Shown here piece after piece: positions 19,091 to 29,198 of a stretch of DNA of 64,000 bases. This DNA is from Paracoccus aerodenitrificans. Its GTDB lineage: Bacteria; Pseudomonadota; Alphaproteobacteria; Rhodobacterales; Rhodobacteraceae. The stretch is taken from assembly GCF_027913215.1 (NCBI RefSeq), contig NZ_CP115784.1, positions 372,001-436,000 on the forward strand, read 5' to 3'. The stretch's first letter is position 1. The number at the start of each line of letters is the position of its first letter. The notes under the pieces are model-generated. The model saw only the letters and a program-made list of their open reading frames with translations, was not told the DNA's origin and searched no databases. The translations under genes and the position numbers were made by a program.

Positions 19091-20179
19091 ATGCGACTTT
19101 TGCTTTCGATCTGGATGGTGCTTGCGCTGATTGCAGGCGACGCATTTGCGCGGGGTGCAGGCCCTGCGGAAGCGCCTCCTCCCGATTTTGCGGGTGCGCA
19201 ATATATCGACAGCACCGGCTGCGTCTTCATCCGGTCCGGTGATGGCTGGTCGCCCCGGCGCGATGGGGATGGTCAGGCGGTTTGCGGTTTCCCGCCAAGC
19301 AGTTCCGCTTGGTCGGATCATCGCAGTCGTTCTGACGACACAGGGAATATTCCATCCATTGAACGAAGTTTGACCGAGCTGGTCGTGTCGTCCGGGGCCA
19401 CAGCCGGTGCTTTCGCGTCTGGTTCGAATTCGGCTGAGCCCGATGGGCGGCGGTTGATGAAAGCAGAGGATATGGGGCGCATCTCTGATCCTGACGGGAT
19501 CGGTGCGCAGATTGGCCGTGAGCTTCGTGCGCGAGCTAAGGGGGCAGGGCGTCTCAGTGCAGCCGATACAAGTGACAGGCGCTTCTGTTATCTGATCGGC
19601 ATGAAACCGGCATCCGTCAGCGGGATATCAGAGGCTTCCGATCTGACTCAAGGGCTGTGTCAGGGGACGCCTGAAAGCGTCGGTGCGACGGTTAAGCCGC
19701 AAAAGCAGGCAGCGGAAAGCGAGGATCCTGCGGATCGGCAGATGGCTCATGGGGCGGGTCAAGGTCCAGGCGTTTCTCCTGCATCTGCTGTGACGAACGC
19801 AAAGACTCTGCCTGCCGTCAGGGCCGGGGATGAAGCAAAAGCCGCTGCTTCGCGGATGTCAGGACGGAAAACCGTTCCTGCCGCGACACAGGAGGCGGCA
19901 CCAAAACCTGTAACGAATGCCGTAAGACCTCGCCGGAATCCGCTGGCAGAGGTGCCTCCTCATGCGCACTTCGTGCAGCTTGGACGCTACAGCGGAGATG
20001 AGATCGAGGCGACGATCCGCGCGGTTGCCACGCTTGGATATCCCGTGGCGAGGGAACGGCTGGACGATCCCGGTGCGGCCGGAATCATTCTCGCCGGTCC
20101 GTTTCCGTCGCGCGAGAGGTTGATATCGGCTCTGTCCCATCTTCGCCGCTCGGGTTTTACGGGAGCGTTTGCGCGATGA
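19091..20179 (+). CDS. Secreted SPOR-domain protein
   Basis: The 362-residue protein has a signal peptide (MRLLLSIWMVLALIAGDAFA). A short N-terminal cysteine-containing unit follows (GCVFIRSGDGW ... AVCGFPPSS, residues about 38-70). A long low-complexity Ala/Glu/Lys/Pro linker leads to a C-terminal SPOR domain (about 287-362, AHFVQLGRYSG to FTGAFAR). SPOR domains bind denuded septal peptidoglycan, so a periplasmic cell-division or wall role is likely. No strong ribosome binding site is visible at the ATG; an alternative start was not found. Confidence 0.8.
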   Translation: MRLLLSIWMVLALIAGDAFARGAGPAEAPPPDFAGAQYIDSTGCVFIRSGDGWSPRRDGDGQAVCGFPPSSSAWSDHRSRSDDTGNIPSIERSLTELVVSSGATAGAFASGSNSAEPDGRRLMKAEDMGRISDPDGIGAQIGRELRARAKGAGRLSAADTSDRRFCYLIGMKPASVSGISEASDLTQGLCQGTPESVGATVKPQKQAAESEDPADRQMAHGAGQGPGVSPASAVTNAKTLPAVRAGDEAKAAASRMSGRKTVPAATQEAAPKPVTNAVRPRRNPLAEVPPHAHFVQLGRYSGDEIEATIRAVATLGYPVARERLDDPGAAGIILAGPFPSRERLISALSHLRRSGFTGAFAR

Positions 20180-20304
20180 TCCGGGGGCACAGGGAATATG
20201 TGATCGAGAGGCTGTCTTCGCGATATCAGGCTGTCCGGCGGTTTGCTGCGGAAGTGAGGACATTGCGCAGTATCTGCCCCGATGCGGGCCGCAGGATATT
20301 CGGC

Positions 20305-21345
20305 TCAGCTGTCTCCGACACAGATCTGCTGAAGCGCGACCCAGTCCCGCTCGGACAGGATCGGAGGGTAAGGCTGGCTTTTGAAAGGGTCGGCTTCGGT
20401 CAAGGGAACATGCGGCCCTTCGTTTCCGGGCAGGGTCGCGGCATAGGGAGAAGCTGGAATCCGCGCCTGCTCGAATCCCTGAAGAAGCTGCTGATCGGTG
20501 GGGCGCAGCGGGCGTTCAGCCAGAAGTTCCTCGCCAAATCCGCGCGTGGCATCCTGCGGCATGGTTCCCCGGGTCAGCAGGCCAAGGACATCGCCGAAAT
20601 CCGCGCGTTTCATGATCTGCGCCAGCGGGTCGACCTGCTCGGCGGCGATCCGCGCGGCCAGAAGATGCCCGGCAAGAGCCTCGGGGCCGTCCTGACCGGC
20701 GATCAGTGCGTTATCAACAACGGTGATCCCGCCGGGAAGGATCAGCGCACCCTGCAGCCCGTCACGCAGAACGAAGATCTGCGTATTCTCGGGCAGTGCA
20801 ATACGCCGCGACAATCCGCGCAGAACCTGACCGGCAGTCGCATCCTGACAGGGCTGGCCGGTCGCTCGCAGCATATCCGTCAGAAGCGCCTGACCGATCC
20901 GTTCACGTTCAGCCGGGGGCGTGATCCGGACCGCATGGCTGCGCAATGCCGGAGGCAGCCAGATTGCAGCGGCGACGATCATCGCCGCCAGTGCCGCCAG
21001 CATGATCCCGCCGCGCAACCGCCCGGGATGCGGACGCCTGGCCGCGATCACCGTCTGTACGCGGCTGATCGCGTCGATCATCCACTGGTCTTCGATTTCC
21101 AGCGTCTCATAGCCGCTGTCCTGATCCGATGCCGGCGTATAGAGGGCGGGCATCTGACCGTGATTGATCCGCTCGACCGCAGGCAGCGACCAATGAGTCA
21201 GCGGTTCGTCCGATTTGGGGTCAGAGAGGATCAGCGTCGCTTCACCGATAGAGACGACGACCTCGCGCAACTGCTCGCCCGGCGCGGGGCGCCAGCTTCC
21301 CGGCGCCTCCAGCCGTTGGAACTGCTTCAGCGCGGTCGAACCCAT
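20305..21345 (-). CDS. M48-peptidase-like membrane protein lacking the zinc motif
   Basis: The 346-residue protein has a soluble N-terminal beta-rich segment (about 15-95), one membrane helix (about 112-133, IMLAALAAMIVAAAIWLPP) and a C-terminal domain. Its LPGGITVVDNALIAGQ segment resembles the strand before the active-site helix of M48 peptidases. Where HExxH is expected the sequence reads [14 protein letters not shown], so the zinc ligands are lost and it should not be a protease. A single cysteine pair (residues about 184 and 342) might form a disulfide. It follows rpoH on the same strand after 51 bases. The family assignment is by pattern only. Confidence 0.6.
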   Translation of the reverse strand: MGSTALKQFQRLEAPGSWRPAPGEQLREVVVSIGEATLILSDPKSDEPLTHWSLPAVERINHGQMPALYTPASDQDSGYETLEIEDQWMIDAISRVQTVIAARRPHPGRLRGGIMLAALAAMIVAAAIWLPPALRSHAVRITPPAERERIGQALLTDMLRATGQPCQDATAGQVLRGLSRRIALPENTQIFVLRDGLQGALILPGGITVVDNALIAGQDGPEALAGHLLAARIAAEQVDPLAQIMKRADFGDVLGLLTRGTMPQDATRGFGEELLAERPLRPTDQQLLQGFEQARIPASPYAATLPGNEGPHVPLTEADPFKSQPYPPILSERDWVALQQICVGDS

Positions 21346-21396
21346 TCTAGCCTGCCAGAAACTTTATAAGCAGCATGGTGCGACCGGGCGGCGGCG

Positions 21397-22302
21397 TCAA
21401 TCGCTGGTCTCGATGCTCATGCCTTTATCGCGGGCGAGACTGCGCATGCGCTCTTGCAGTTTTTCGAAGGCCCGCACCTCGATCTGGCGGATCCGTTCGC
21501 GCGAGACGTCATATCGGCCCGAGAGCTCCTCAAGCGTCAGCGGGTCGTCGCGCAGGCGGCGTTCCATCAGAATGTCCTTTTCACGGTCATTCAGAACATC
21601 CATCGCCTGCACCAGCATTTCGCGCCTTTGATTCAACTCATCGGCCTCGGCATAGGCTTCGGCCTGATTGGCATCCTCATCTTCCAGCCAGTCCTGCCAT
21701 TGCGCCGTCGAATCGCCATCCGCCGAACCCACCGTCGCATTTAGCGAAGCGTCCGAACCCGCCATGCGGCGATTCATGTCGATCACTTCCTGCTCGGTGA
21801 CATTCAGGTCATTGGCGATCTGGGCGACGTTTTCCGGGCGCAGATCGCCCTCTTCCATCGCGCCGATGCGGTTCTTGGCCTTGCGCAGGTTGAAGAACAG
21901 TTTCTTCTGCCCCGATGTGGTGCCCATCTTCACCAGCGACCACGAGCGCAGGATATATTCCTGAATCGAGGCGCGGATCCACCACATCGCATAGGTCGCC
22001 AGCCGGAACCCTTTTTCCGGATCGAAGCGCTTCACCGCCTGCATCAGCCCGACATTGGCTTCGGAAATCACCTCGGCCTGCGGCAGCCCATAGCCGCGAT
22101 AGCCCATCGCGATCTTCGCGGCGAGGCGCAGGTGAGAGGTGACAAGCTTATGCGCGGCCTCTGAATCTTCGTGATCCGTCCAGGCCTTCGCAAGCATATA
22201 TTCTTCTTCCGGTTCAAGCAGCGGAAATTTACGGATTTCCTGCAGATACCGGTTCATCCCCTGTTCGGGGCTTGGTGCGGGGAGGTTGGTATAATTGGGC
22301 AT
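21397..22302 (-). CDS. rpoH: RNA polymerase heat-shock sigma factor (sigma-32)
   Basis: The 301-residue sigma-70-family factor directs transcription of heat-shock genes. Region 2 (NRYLQEIRKFPLL through ATYAMWWIRASIQEY) and the diagnostic RpoH box QKKLFFNLR (residues 132-140) are present, with region 4 helix-turn-helix near the C-terminus (TLEELSGRYDVSRERIRQIE). AGAGGA precedes the ATG at 22302. It lies 19 bases after the rluD stop on the same strand, so at least part of its transcription may come through rluD. Confidence 0.96.
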   Translation of the reverse strand: MPNYTNLPAPSPEQGMNRYLQEIRKFPLLEPEEEYMLAKAWTDHEDSEAAHKLVTSHLRLAAKIAMGYRGYGLPQAEVISEANVGLMQAVKRFDPEKGFRLATYAMWWIRASIQEYILRSWSLVKMGTTSGQKKLFFNLRKAKNRIGAMEEGDLRPENVAQIANDLNVTEQEVIDMNRRMAGSDASLNATVGSADGDSTAQWQDWLEDEDANQAEAYAEADELNQRREMLVQAMDVLNDREKDILMERRLRDDPLTLEELSGRYDVSRERIRQIEVRAFEKLQERMRSLARDKGMSIETSD

Positions 22303-22321
22303 GTTCGGTCCTCTCACCAGT

Positions 22322-23365
22322 TCAACGCGATTGTGAAATGCCGGTTCCGCGCAGACTGGCCAGCAAATCCTGCATATCTGCAGGCAAGGGTGATGTGAAT
22401 TCAAGTTCTTCGCCGCTGACCGGGTGAACGAAACCCAGCCGTGCAGCGTGCAGAGCCTGACGGTTGAAATCCTGCACTGCCTCGGCAGCAGGGCCGAGCG
22501 CCCGCGCCGAGGCTTTCCGCGATCCGCCATAGACCGGATCTCCGATCAGTCCGAGGCCGGCATACGCCATATGCACGCGGATCTGATGTGTACGTCCCGT
22601 CTCTAGTCGGCATTCCACCAGCATGGCGGCGGGCGGGGTGCCGAAGCTTTCCAGCATCCGGGCGCGGGTCACGGCGTGGCGGCCGCGTTCGCCGTCGAAA
22701 TACACTGCCTGTTTCTGGCGGTCGGTCGGGTGGCGGTCGAGGCGCGAGGTAATTTTCAGCACGCCTCCTTGTTCAAGGCTGATACCGCGTGTGCCGCGCA
22801 GGCGTGCATCGCCCGGGTCGATCACGCCATAGGCAAGCGCCAGATAGGCTCGGTCGGCGCTATGGGCCTCGAATTGTGCGGCAAGCCCATGATGCGCCCG
22901 ATCCGATTTTGCCGCGACCAGCAGGCCGGATGTGTCCTTGTCGATGCGATGGACGATGCCGGGCCGGGCCTCTCCGCCGATCCCCGAAAGACTGTCCGCG
23001 CAATGATGCAGCAGAGCGTTTACAAGCGTACCGTCGGGACTGCCGGGCGCGGGGTGCACGACCATCCCGGCGGGCTTGTCGATCACGATCAGATCGTCAT
23101 CTTCATGAACGATGCTCAGCGGAATATCCTGCGGCAGGGTTTCGACCGGTGCCGGATCGGGCAGGGTGATGGCAAAGCTCTGCCCCGGAGTCGCGCGGGT
23201 CCTGACCTCGGTCACGATGCCGTCAGGTCCGCGCACCGCACCATCGCCGATCAGCCGGGCCAGTCGGGACCGCGACAGGGCGGCCTCGTCTGGTGCTAAG
23301 GCGGCAAGCACCTTATCAAGGCGGTCGGTCATGCCGTCAGGAACAGTCAGGGTCAGCACAGTCAT
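22322..23365 (-). CDS. rluD: RluD-family 23S rRNA pseudouridine synthase
   Basis: The 347-residue RNA-modifying enzyme has an N-terminal S4 RNA-binding domain (about 12-75) and a catalytic domain with HRIDKDTSG, whose aspartate (about residue 142) is the nucleophile. The architecture matches RluD/RluA-type large-subunit enzymes that modify helix 69 or similar sites. An ATG at 23377 would add four residues; 23365 is preferred by the MTVLTLTVPDG beginning, though neither has a strong ribosome binding site. Its start codon overlaps in CATG with the start codon of the divergent small membrane protein. Confidence 0.85.
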   Translation of the reverse strand: MTVLTLTVPDGMTDRLDKVLAALAPDEAALSRSRLARLIGDGAVRGPDGIVTEVRTRATPGQSFAITLPDPAPVETLPQDIPLSIVHEDDDLIVIDKPAGMVVHPAPGSPDGTLVNALLHHCADSLSGIGGEARPGIVHRIDKDTSGLLVAAKSDRAHHGLAAQFEAHSADRAYLALAYGVIDPGDARLRGTRGISLEQGGVLKITSRLDRHPTDRQKQAVYFDGERGRHAVTRARMLESFGTPPAAMLVECRLETGRTHQIRVHMAYAGLGLIGDPVYGGSRKASARALGPAAEAVQDFNRQALHAARLGFVHPVSGEELEFTSPLPADMQDLLASLRGTGISQSR

Positions 23366-23705
23366 GCAAAACGACATAAAGGATGGGTCCGCGCAGGGCG
23401 AGAGGGAAGTAGCCGGCCAAAGCGACGCGCCCGTGCCTCATCTGCTGTTTCTCAAGCTGATGGTGGGCGGGCTTTCCGTTGCGATGGTGCTTGGTCTTGC
23501 CGTCATCGTCGTGATTCTGTGGATCCGTCTGAGCGAGCCGCCTTTGCCGGAATTGCCTGCGTCTGTGGAGTTGCCCGCCAATACCAGTGCCGAAGCCGTC
23601 ACTTTTGCAGGCAACCGGCTGATCGTCCTGACGGATCGCGATGAGGTTCTGATCTACGATGCCGACGGAAGTCTTCAGCAGACAATAACTCTGGATCAGC
23701 CCTGA
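23364..23705 (+). CDS. Small single-pass membrane protein (DUF6476-like)
   Basis: The 113-residue protein has a hydrophilic N-terminus, one membrane helix (about 29-52, LMVGGLSVAMVLGLAVIVVI) and an outer domain ending ADGSLQQTITLDQP with a beta-propeller-blade-like repeat (NRLIVLTDRDEVLIYDADG). Its place next to rluD and its length fit the uncharacterised DUF6476 family of Rhodobacterales. The start ATG (23364-23366) shares bases with the rluD start on the other strand. Its 3' end overlaps the convergent BMFP gene by 10 bases. Confidence 0.7.
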   Translation: MQNDIKDGSAQGEREVAGQSDAPVPHLLFLKLMVGGLSVAMVLGLAVIVVILWIRLSEPPLPELPASVELPANTSAEAVTFAGNRLIVLTDRDEVLIYDADGSLQQTITLDQP

Positions 23706-23956
23706 TCGCCGCTTCGATGCGCTTTTTCCAATGCGTCCAGCCGTGCTTTCAGTTCGGCATTTTCGGTGCGTGCCTTGATGGCCATGTCGCGTACGGCGTC
23801 GAATTCCTCACGCGTGACCAGATTGCGCTCGGCAAGGAACCGGTCCACCCATGATTTCATGGCGTTTTCGGCTTCGTCTTTCGCGCCCTGAGCAACGCCC
23901 ATTGCGTTTGTCATCATTTTCGACATGTCGTCGAAGAATTTGTTCTGCGTGGCCAT
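23696..23956 (-). CDS. BMFP / UbiK-like accessory protein
   Basis: The 86-residue protein is an amphipathic helix (NKFFDDMSKMMTNAMGVAQG) followed by a coiled-coil tail (ENAELKARLDALEKAHRSG), the layout of the membrane fusogenic BMFP domain. The E. coli relative UbiK binds UbiJ and aids ubiquinone synthesis; that function is only inferred. GGAGGA 4-9 bases before the ATG at 23956 decides the start over an upstream one. It is convergent with the small membrane protein gene. Confidence 0.82.
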   Translation of the reverse strand: MATQNKFFDDMSKMMTNAMGVAQGAKDEAENAMKSWVDRFLAERNLVTREEFDAVRDMAIKARTENAELKARLDALEKAHRSGDQG

Positions 23957-24064
23957 GAAGGTCCTCCGGAATCGCTTTGGCACTCATATGGTATGTCCCG
24001 TCAGCGGGTTCAATATTGACACGGGGCTGTCGGTGGCTAGCGTGCGCGCCGAGAAAGGACCCCC

Positions 24065-24928
24065 ATGATCCCGTTTCCAGATATCTCACCCGAAATCTTT
24101 ACGCTGAGCCTCGGCGAGTTCCGCTTTTCGCTCAGATGGTATGCGCTTGCCTATCTGGCGGGGCTTGTGCTGGGGGCGCTGACGGTCTGGCGGCTGATGA
24201 AGGCGGATGCGCTTTGGGGCGATGCCGCGCCCATGCAGGCCTCGCGCGTCGAGGAATTGCTGACATGGATCGTTGCCGGGGTCGTGATCGGTGGCCGACT
24301 CGGGTTTGTCCTGTTCTATCAGCCCGGCTATTATATGGCCAACCCTCTGGAGATCATCAAGGTCTGGCAGGGCGGCATGTCCTTTCACGGCGGGTTCATG
24401 GGAGTCGTCATCGCCGCGTGGCTCTGGGCGCGTCGCAATGACGTGTCGCCGCTGCGGCTGGCGGATGCGCTTGCGGTTGCCTCTCCGGTCGGGCTGTTTT
24501 TCGGGCGCATCGCGAATTTCATCAATGCCGAGCTCTGGGGGCGTCCGACGGATCTGCCCTGGGGTGTGATCTTTCCCGGAGAGGCCGCGCAGAACTGTCC
24601 CGGGGTCGAGGGGCTTTGCGCCCGCCATCCCAGCCAGCTTTACGAGGCGGGGCTGGAGGGGCTGACGCTTGGCCTGATCCTGCTGGTTCTGGTCCGCAGC
24701 GGCGGGTTGCGGCGACCGAGGCTTGCCCTTGGTGTGTTCCTGTCAGGCTATGCGCTCTCGCGTATTTTCGTCGAGTTCTTCCGCGTTGCCGATGCCCAGT
24801 TCATTACGGCAGAAAACCCTCTGGGCCGCGTGGCGCTTGGGATGAGTATGGGGCAGCTTCTGTCCCTGCCGATGCTGGCTTTAGGTCTGTTCTTCATCTT
24901 TCGCGCCCTGTCGCAACCGCGCAGATGA
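24065..24928 (+). CDS. lgt: Prolipoprotein diacylglyceryl transferase
   Basis: The 287-residue inner-membrane enzyme transfers diacylglycerol from phosphatidylglycerol to the lipobox cysteine of prolipoproteins. About seven membrane segments are visible. The signature [23 protein letters not shown] and RHPSQLYEA match the family. AAAGGA precedes the ATG. Its stop overlaps the midA start by four bases, beginning a coupled lgt-midA-pgeF operon. Lipoproteins in this window such as the META and MltB-like proteins would be its substrates. Confidence 0.95.
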   Translation: MIPFPDISPEIFTLSLGEFRFSLRWYALAYLAGLVLGALTVWRLMKADALWGDAAPMQASRVEELLTWIVAGVVIGGRLGFVLFYQPGYYMANPLEIIKVWQGGMSFHGGFMGVVIAAWLWARRNDVSPLRLADALAVASPVGLFFGRIANFINAELWGRPTDLPWGVIFPGEAAQNCPGVEGLCARHPSQLYEAGLEGLTLGLILLVLVRSGGLRRPRLALGVFLSGYALSRIFVEFFRVADAQFITAENPLGRVALGMSMGQLLSLPMLALGLFFIFRALSQPRR

Positions 24929-25989
24929 CCCCGCTTTTCGATCTGATCGCGGATGAGATCAGACGCAGCGGGCCGGTTTCGGTCGCGCGTTACATGGGGC
25001 TGTGCCTGCTTCACCCGGATCACGGCTATTATGCGACCCGCGATCCGTTCGGCGCGTCAGGGGATTTCACTACTGCGCCCGAGATCAGCCAGATCTTCGG
25101 TGAGCTTCTTGGCCTGTTTCTGGGGCAGGCATGGCTCGACCAGAACGCGCCCGCGCCGTTTACGCTGGCCGAGATCGGTCCGGGTCGGGGTACTCTGATG
25201 GCGGATATGCGACGTGCCATGAGTGTCGTGCCCGGCATGGCAGATGCGGCGCGGCTGCATCTGGTCGAGGCATCGCCGCATCTGCGCCGGATCCAAAGCG
25301 CGAAGCTTGGGCGGGTCGTGCATCTGGACAGCGTGGATGCGCTGCCTGATCAGCCGCTTTTTCTGGTGGCGAATGAGTTTCTTGATGCGTTGCCCATCCG
25401 GCAATTCCAGAAAACCCCGAATGGCTGGTCAGAACGGCTGATCGGGATCAGCGGCGATTCGCTTGCTTTCGGTCTCGGCCCGGTCATGGATCTGGATCTG
25501 CCGGGGCAGGAAGGAGAGGTGATCGAACGCTGTGCGCCTGCCGGTGCGATTATAGGAGAAGTTGGCCGGAGGATCTGCGAAAGCGGCGGCGTGGCGGTAT
25601 TCATAGATTACGGCGGCTGGAACGGTCGCGGAGACACGTTTCAGGCGCTTGCCGGTCATAAGCCGGTCGATCCTCTGGCGCGGCCCGGCGAGGCGGATCT
25701 GACCGCCCATGTGGATTTCGCTCCTCTGGCGCTTGCCGCGTCCCGAGCCGGTTGTGAGGTCGGTTATACGACGCAGGGCGCGTTGCTGCGCGGTCTCGGG
25801 GTCGATGCCAGGGCTGCGCGGCTGACCGCTGCGGGCGATAAGGGCGCGATTGCGGCGGCACGGCGCTTGACCCGTGACGATGAAATGGGTGAACTGTTCA
25901 AGGTACTCGCAATCTGGCCACGAGGCGCACCGGCTCCTGCCGGATTCGATGTCAGCCGCAACACCGGGAAGGTGGATGCAGACCGATGA
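24925..25989 (+). CDS. MidA/NDUFAF7-type SAM-dependent methyltransferase
   Basis: The 354-residue class I methyltransferase has the SAM-binding loop [10 protein letters not shown] at residues 81-90 and an N-terminal [15 protein letters not shown] segment. These are diagnostic of the family whose mitochondrial member NDUFAF7 dimethylates an arginine of a complex I subunit during assembly. The bacterial target is not established. It overlaps lgt and pgeF by four bases on each side. Confidence 0.88.
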   Translation: MTPLFDLIADEIRRSGPVSVARYMGLCLLHPDHGYYATRDPFGASGDFTTAPEISQIFGELLGLFLGQAWLDQNAPAPFTLAEIGPGRGTLMADMRRAMSVVPGMADAARLHLVEASPHLRRIQSAKLGRVVHLDSVDALPDQPLFLVANEFLDALPIRQFQKTPNGWSERLIGISGDSLAFGLGPVMDLDLPGQEGEVIERCAPAGAIIGEVGRRICESGGVAVFIDYGGWNGRGDTFQALAGHKPVDPLARPGEADLTAHVDFAPLALAASRAGCEVGYTTQGALLRGLGVDARAARLTAAGDKGAIAAARRLTRDDEMGELFKVLAIWPRGAPAPAGFDVSRNTGKVDADR

Positions 25990-26750
25990 AGTTGACGCTG
26001 GAAATCCTGAACCACCCTCTGCTGGACGGCGTTCGGCATGGGTTTTTCACCCGCAAGGGCGGGGCAAGTTCTGGCCTGTATAACGGGCTGAATTGCGGTC
26101 GTGGCTCAGAGGATCAGCGCGATGTCGTCGCAACGAATCGTGCGCGTGTCGCCGAAGCGATGGGCGTCGGACCGAATCGTCTGGCCGGAGTCAGTCAGGT
26201 GCATTCTGCGGATGTCGTGACGATTTCGGCAGGGGACGATCTGGAACAGGTGAGGCAGATTAAGGCCGATGCGCTTGTCACGTCCGTGTCCGGCATTGCC
26301 CTTTCGGTCCTGACGGCGGATTGCCAGCCGGTCCTGTTTGCAGATTTGGAAAACGGCGTGATCGGGGCCGCTCATGCAGGGTGGAAAGGGGCGATGTCAG
26401 GCGTTCTGGGGAATACCGCCGCCGCCATGCGCAAGCTGGGGGCGCAGCGGATCAGAGCGGTGATCGGGCCGACGATCTCTCAGCGGGCCTATGAGGTGGG
26501 TTGGGATTTCATGGAGGGTTTCACGGCGGAAGATCCGCAATATGAGCGGTTCTTCTCGGGCGGGCCGGATGGAAAGCCGATGTTCGACCTGCCGGGTTTC
26601 GGTCTGGCGCAACTGCGCAGACACGGGGTCGAGGCCGAATGGACGGCACATTGCACCTATTCCGATCCCGAGCGGTTCTTTTCCTACCGGCGCAGCACCC
26701 ACAGGAAGGAAGCGGATTACGGGCGGCTGATTTCAGCAATCGCACTTTAG
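25986..26750 (+). CDS. pgeF: Peptidoglycan editing factor / YfiH-family protein
   Basis: The 254-residue protein has the FFTRKGGAS N-terminal motif and a zinc-site triad His73 (QVHSADV), Cys113 (TADCQPV) and His130 (AAHAGWKG). The family was long called laccase-like; E. coli PgeF is known to keep misincorporated amino acids out of peptidoglycan precursors, and relatives have purine nucleoside activity. The four-base overlap with midA (ATGA) fixes the start. Confidence 0.9.
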   Translation: MKLTLEILNHPLLDGVRHGFFTRKGGASSGLYNGLNCGRGSEDQRDVVATNRARVAEAMGVGPNRLAGVSQVHSADVVTISAGDDLEQVRQIKADALVTSVSGIALSVLTADCQPVLFADLENGVIGAAHAGWKGAMSGVLGNTAAAMRKLGAQRIRAVIGPTISQRAYEVGWDFMEGFTAEDPQYERFFSGGPDGKPMFDLPGFGLAQLRRHGVEAEWTAHCTYSDPERFFSYRRSTHRKEADYGRLISAIAL

Positions 26751-26791
26751 GCGCTCTGTCCTGCCGCCTTCTGAAAGCCTGCTGACCCGGA

Positions 26792-27292
26792 TCAGGTCCC
26801 GGCGGCGGGATTATCTGGAAATTTCTCGAACGGGACACCCGGTTCATCTTTCGCGCAGCGGATCACCAGCGAGGTCTTGACCGATGCTACATTCGGAGCC
26901 GCGGTCAGATGCTGCGTCAGGAAGCTTTGGAAGCTTGGCAGATCGGCGGCAACGCATTTAAGGATAAAGTCGATCTCACCGTTCAGCATATGGCACTCAC
27001 GGACCTGCGGCCAGGACTGCGCCCGTTCTTCGAACGCGGCAAGGTCACGCTCTGACTGGCTGTGCAGCCTGACCATTGCGAAGACCTGAACTTCGAAGCC
27101 AAGGGACAGCGCATTCACCTCGGCGTGATAACCGCGAATATAACCCGATTCCTCAAGAACCCGGACCCGGCGCAGGCAAGGCGGCGCGGATATTCCGACG
27201 CGGCGGGCGAGTTCGACATTGGTCATGCGGCCATCGGCCTGAAGTTCGGCCAGAATCCTGCGGTCTATTTCATCGAGCTTGTGGCCGCTCAT
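26792..27292 (-). CDS. Lrp/AsnC-family transcriptional regulator
   Basis: The 166-residue regulator has an N-terminal helix-turn-helix (about 5-50, DEIDRRILAELQADGRM and LARRVGISAPPCLRRV) and a C-terminal RAM domain (about 70-145) for amino-acid binding and oligomerisation. GISAPPCLRRV is the usual recognition-helix form in alphaproteobacterial Lrp proteins. It diverges from trxB across 150 bases, so autoregulation or control of trxB is possible. The C-terminus after the RAM domain is short and acidic. Confidence 0.9.
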   Translation of the reverse strand: MSGHKLDEIDRRILAELQADGRMTNVELARRVGISAPPCLRRVRVLEESGYIRGYHAEVNALSLGFEVQVFAMVRLHSQSERDLAAFEERAQSWPQVRECHMLNGEIDFILKCVAADLPSFQSFLTQHLTAAPNVASVKTSLVIRCAKDEPGVPFEKFPDNPAAGT

Positions 27293-27430
27293 TTCTGTTC
27301 CTTTGTCGCCTCGTGCGGGAAACTACCGTTTTGCGAGGGTTCGCGCAATATTATTTCGTGACATGCTGTATCGACCGTCTGCGATTGAAGGCTGCGGGCA
27401 GGCGCATTAGCTGTAGGTCAAACGACATGA

Positions 27431-28432
<1,002 letters not shown>

Positions 28433-28436
28433 ACCA

Positions 28437-28940
28437 ATGCCGCGCCGAGTGGTCGTGAATGACAGGATGCAGCAGGGCTATGCCTACGAGCTGACAGAGG
28501 AGGCGGGGCAGAACTTCCATGAGGGGTTCTCGCCCGAGCTTTCCCCGGCGAAGATGCTGCAACTTGGCATCTTCGGCGGCTGCTATATGACCGATTGCCG
28601 CGATGAGTTTCCCGGGGACTGGTTCAGCGAGGCGAGGCTGTCGCCGGGAAAGCCCGATAAGGATATTAACTATTTCGGCATCCATGCCAGCCAGAGTCTG
28701 TCCGAATGGCGCAGGAAAGGCTGGCTGCACGAAGACGACCCGCGCGGCTGGTTCCAGTGGTATTGCCGCTATTGGATGGGGCGCCGCCATGATGATGACA
28801 AGCGGCAGATCGGTCGCTGGCGGGCGATGCGCCGCCATGTCGGACAGGTCAGGAAGGGCTGTGACACGGGCGATCTCTCCTGCCGCCCCCGTCAGAGGCA
28901 GGCATTGTTGCATTGGGCCTATGACAGCAGGAAGATCTGA
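28437..28940 (+). CDS. Conserved hypothetical protein, aromatic-rich
   Basis: The 167-residue protein starts MPRRVVVNDRMQQGYAYELT at 28437, four bases after the trxB stop, so the two are likely co-transcribed. It is rich in Trp, Tyr and Arg, with GGCYMTDCRDEFP (about 51-63), DINYFGIHASQSL and DPRGWFQWYCRYWMGRRH (about 103-120). It carries four cysteines and no signal peptide or membrane helix. I recognise the general look of a conserved bacterial family but not a function; an aromatic- and arginine-rich surface could suggest nucleic-acid binding, which is only a guess. Confidence 0.7.
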   Translation: MPRRVVVNDRMQQGYAYELTEEAGQNFHEGFSPELSPAKMLQLGIFGGCYMTDCRDEFPGDWFSEARLSPGKPDKDINYFGIHASQSLSEWRRKGWLHEDDPRGWFQWYCRYWMGRRHDDDKRQIGRWRAMRRHVGQVRKGCDTGDLSCRPRQRQALLHWAYDSRKI

Positions 28941-29198
28941 TGCTTGCTGGTTAATCTCAGGCGATGGCGGCTGAAGCTTCGCATATGTCTGGCTGACCGC
29001 GCCATCGCGGGCTGGCGTTGGTTGGCCGGATCTGTTTCCTCCGGGCGACAGCCTGTTAAGCGCTTAGTGAAATGATCGGTAATCCCGGCTTGTGATGCTT
29101 GCAAGCTGCGGGGGCAGCCGCTATGGCCCGGATGAACAGGCGCTTGCCCGCAAGGGTATGGCGTAAGGTTTCATTTGCGAATTCGACCGAGTAGGCCC
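28941..29198. other. Intergenic region upstream of the sulfurylase/APS kinase gene
   Basis: These 258 bases contain no supported gene. They hold a perfect 10-base palindrome TAAGCGCTTA at 29057-29066, about 133 bases before the downstream ATG. No riboswitch or clear sigma-70 promoter could be assigned by eye. Confidence 0.4.
29057..29066. promoter_or_regulatory. AGCGCT-centred palindrome upstream of sat/cysC
   Basis: TAAGCGCTTA is a perfect palindrome sharing the AGCGCT core with the site upstream of maeB. It may be an operator, but such 10-base palindromes can occur by chance. Confidence 0.25.
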
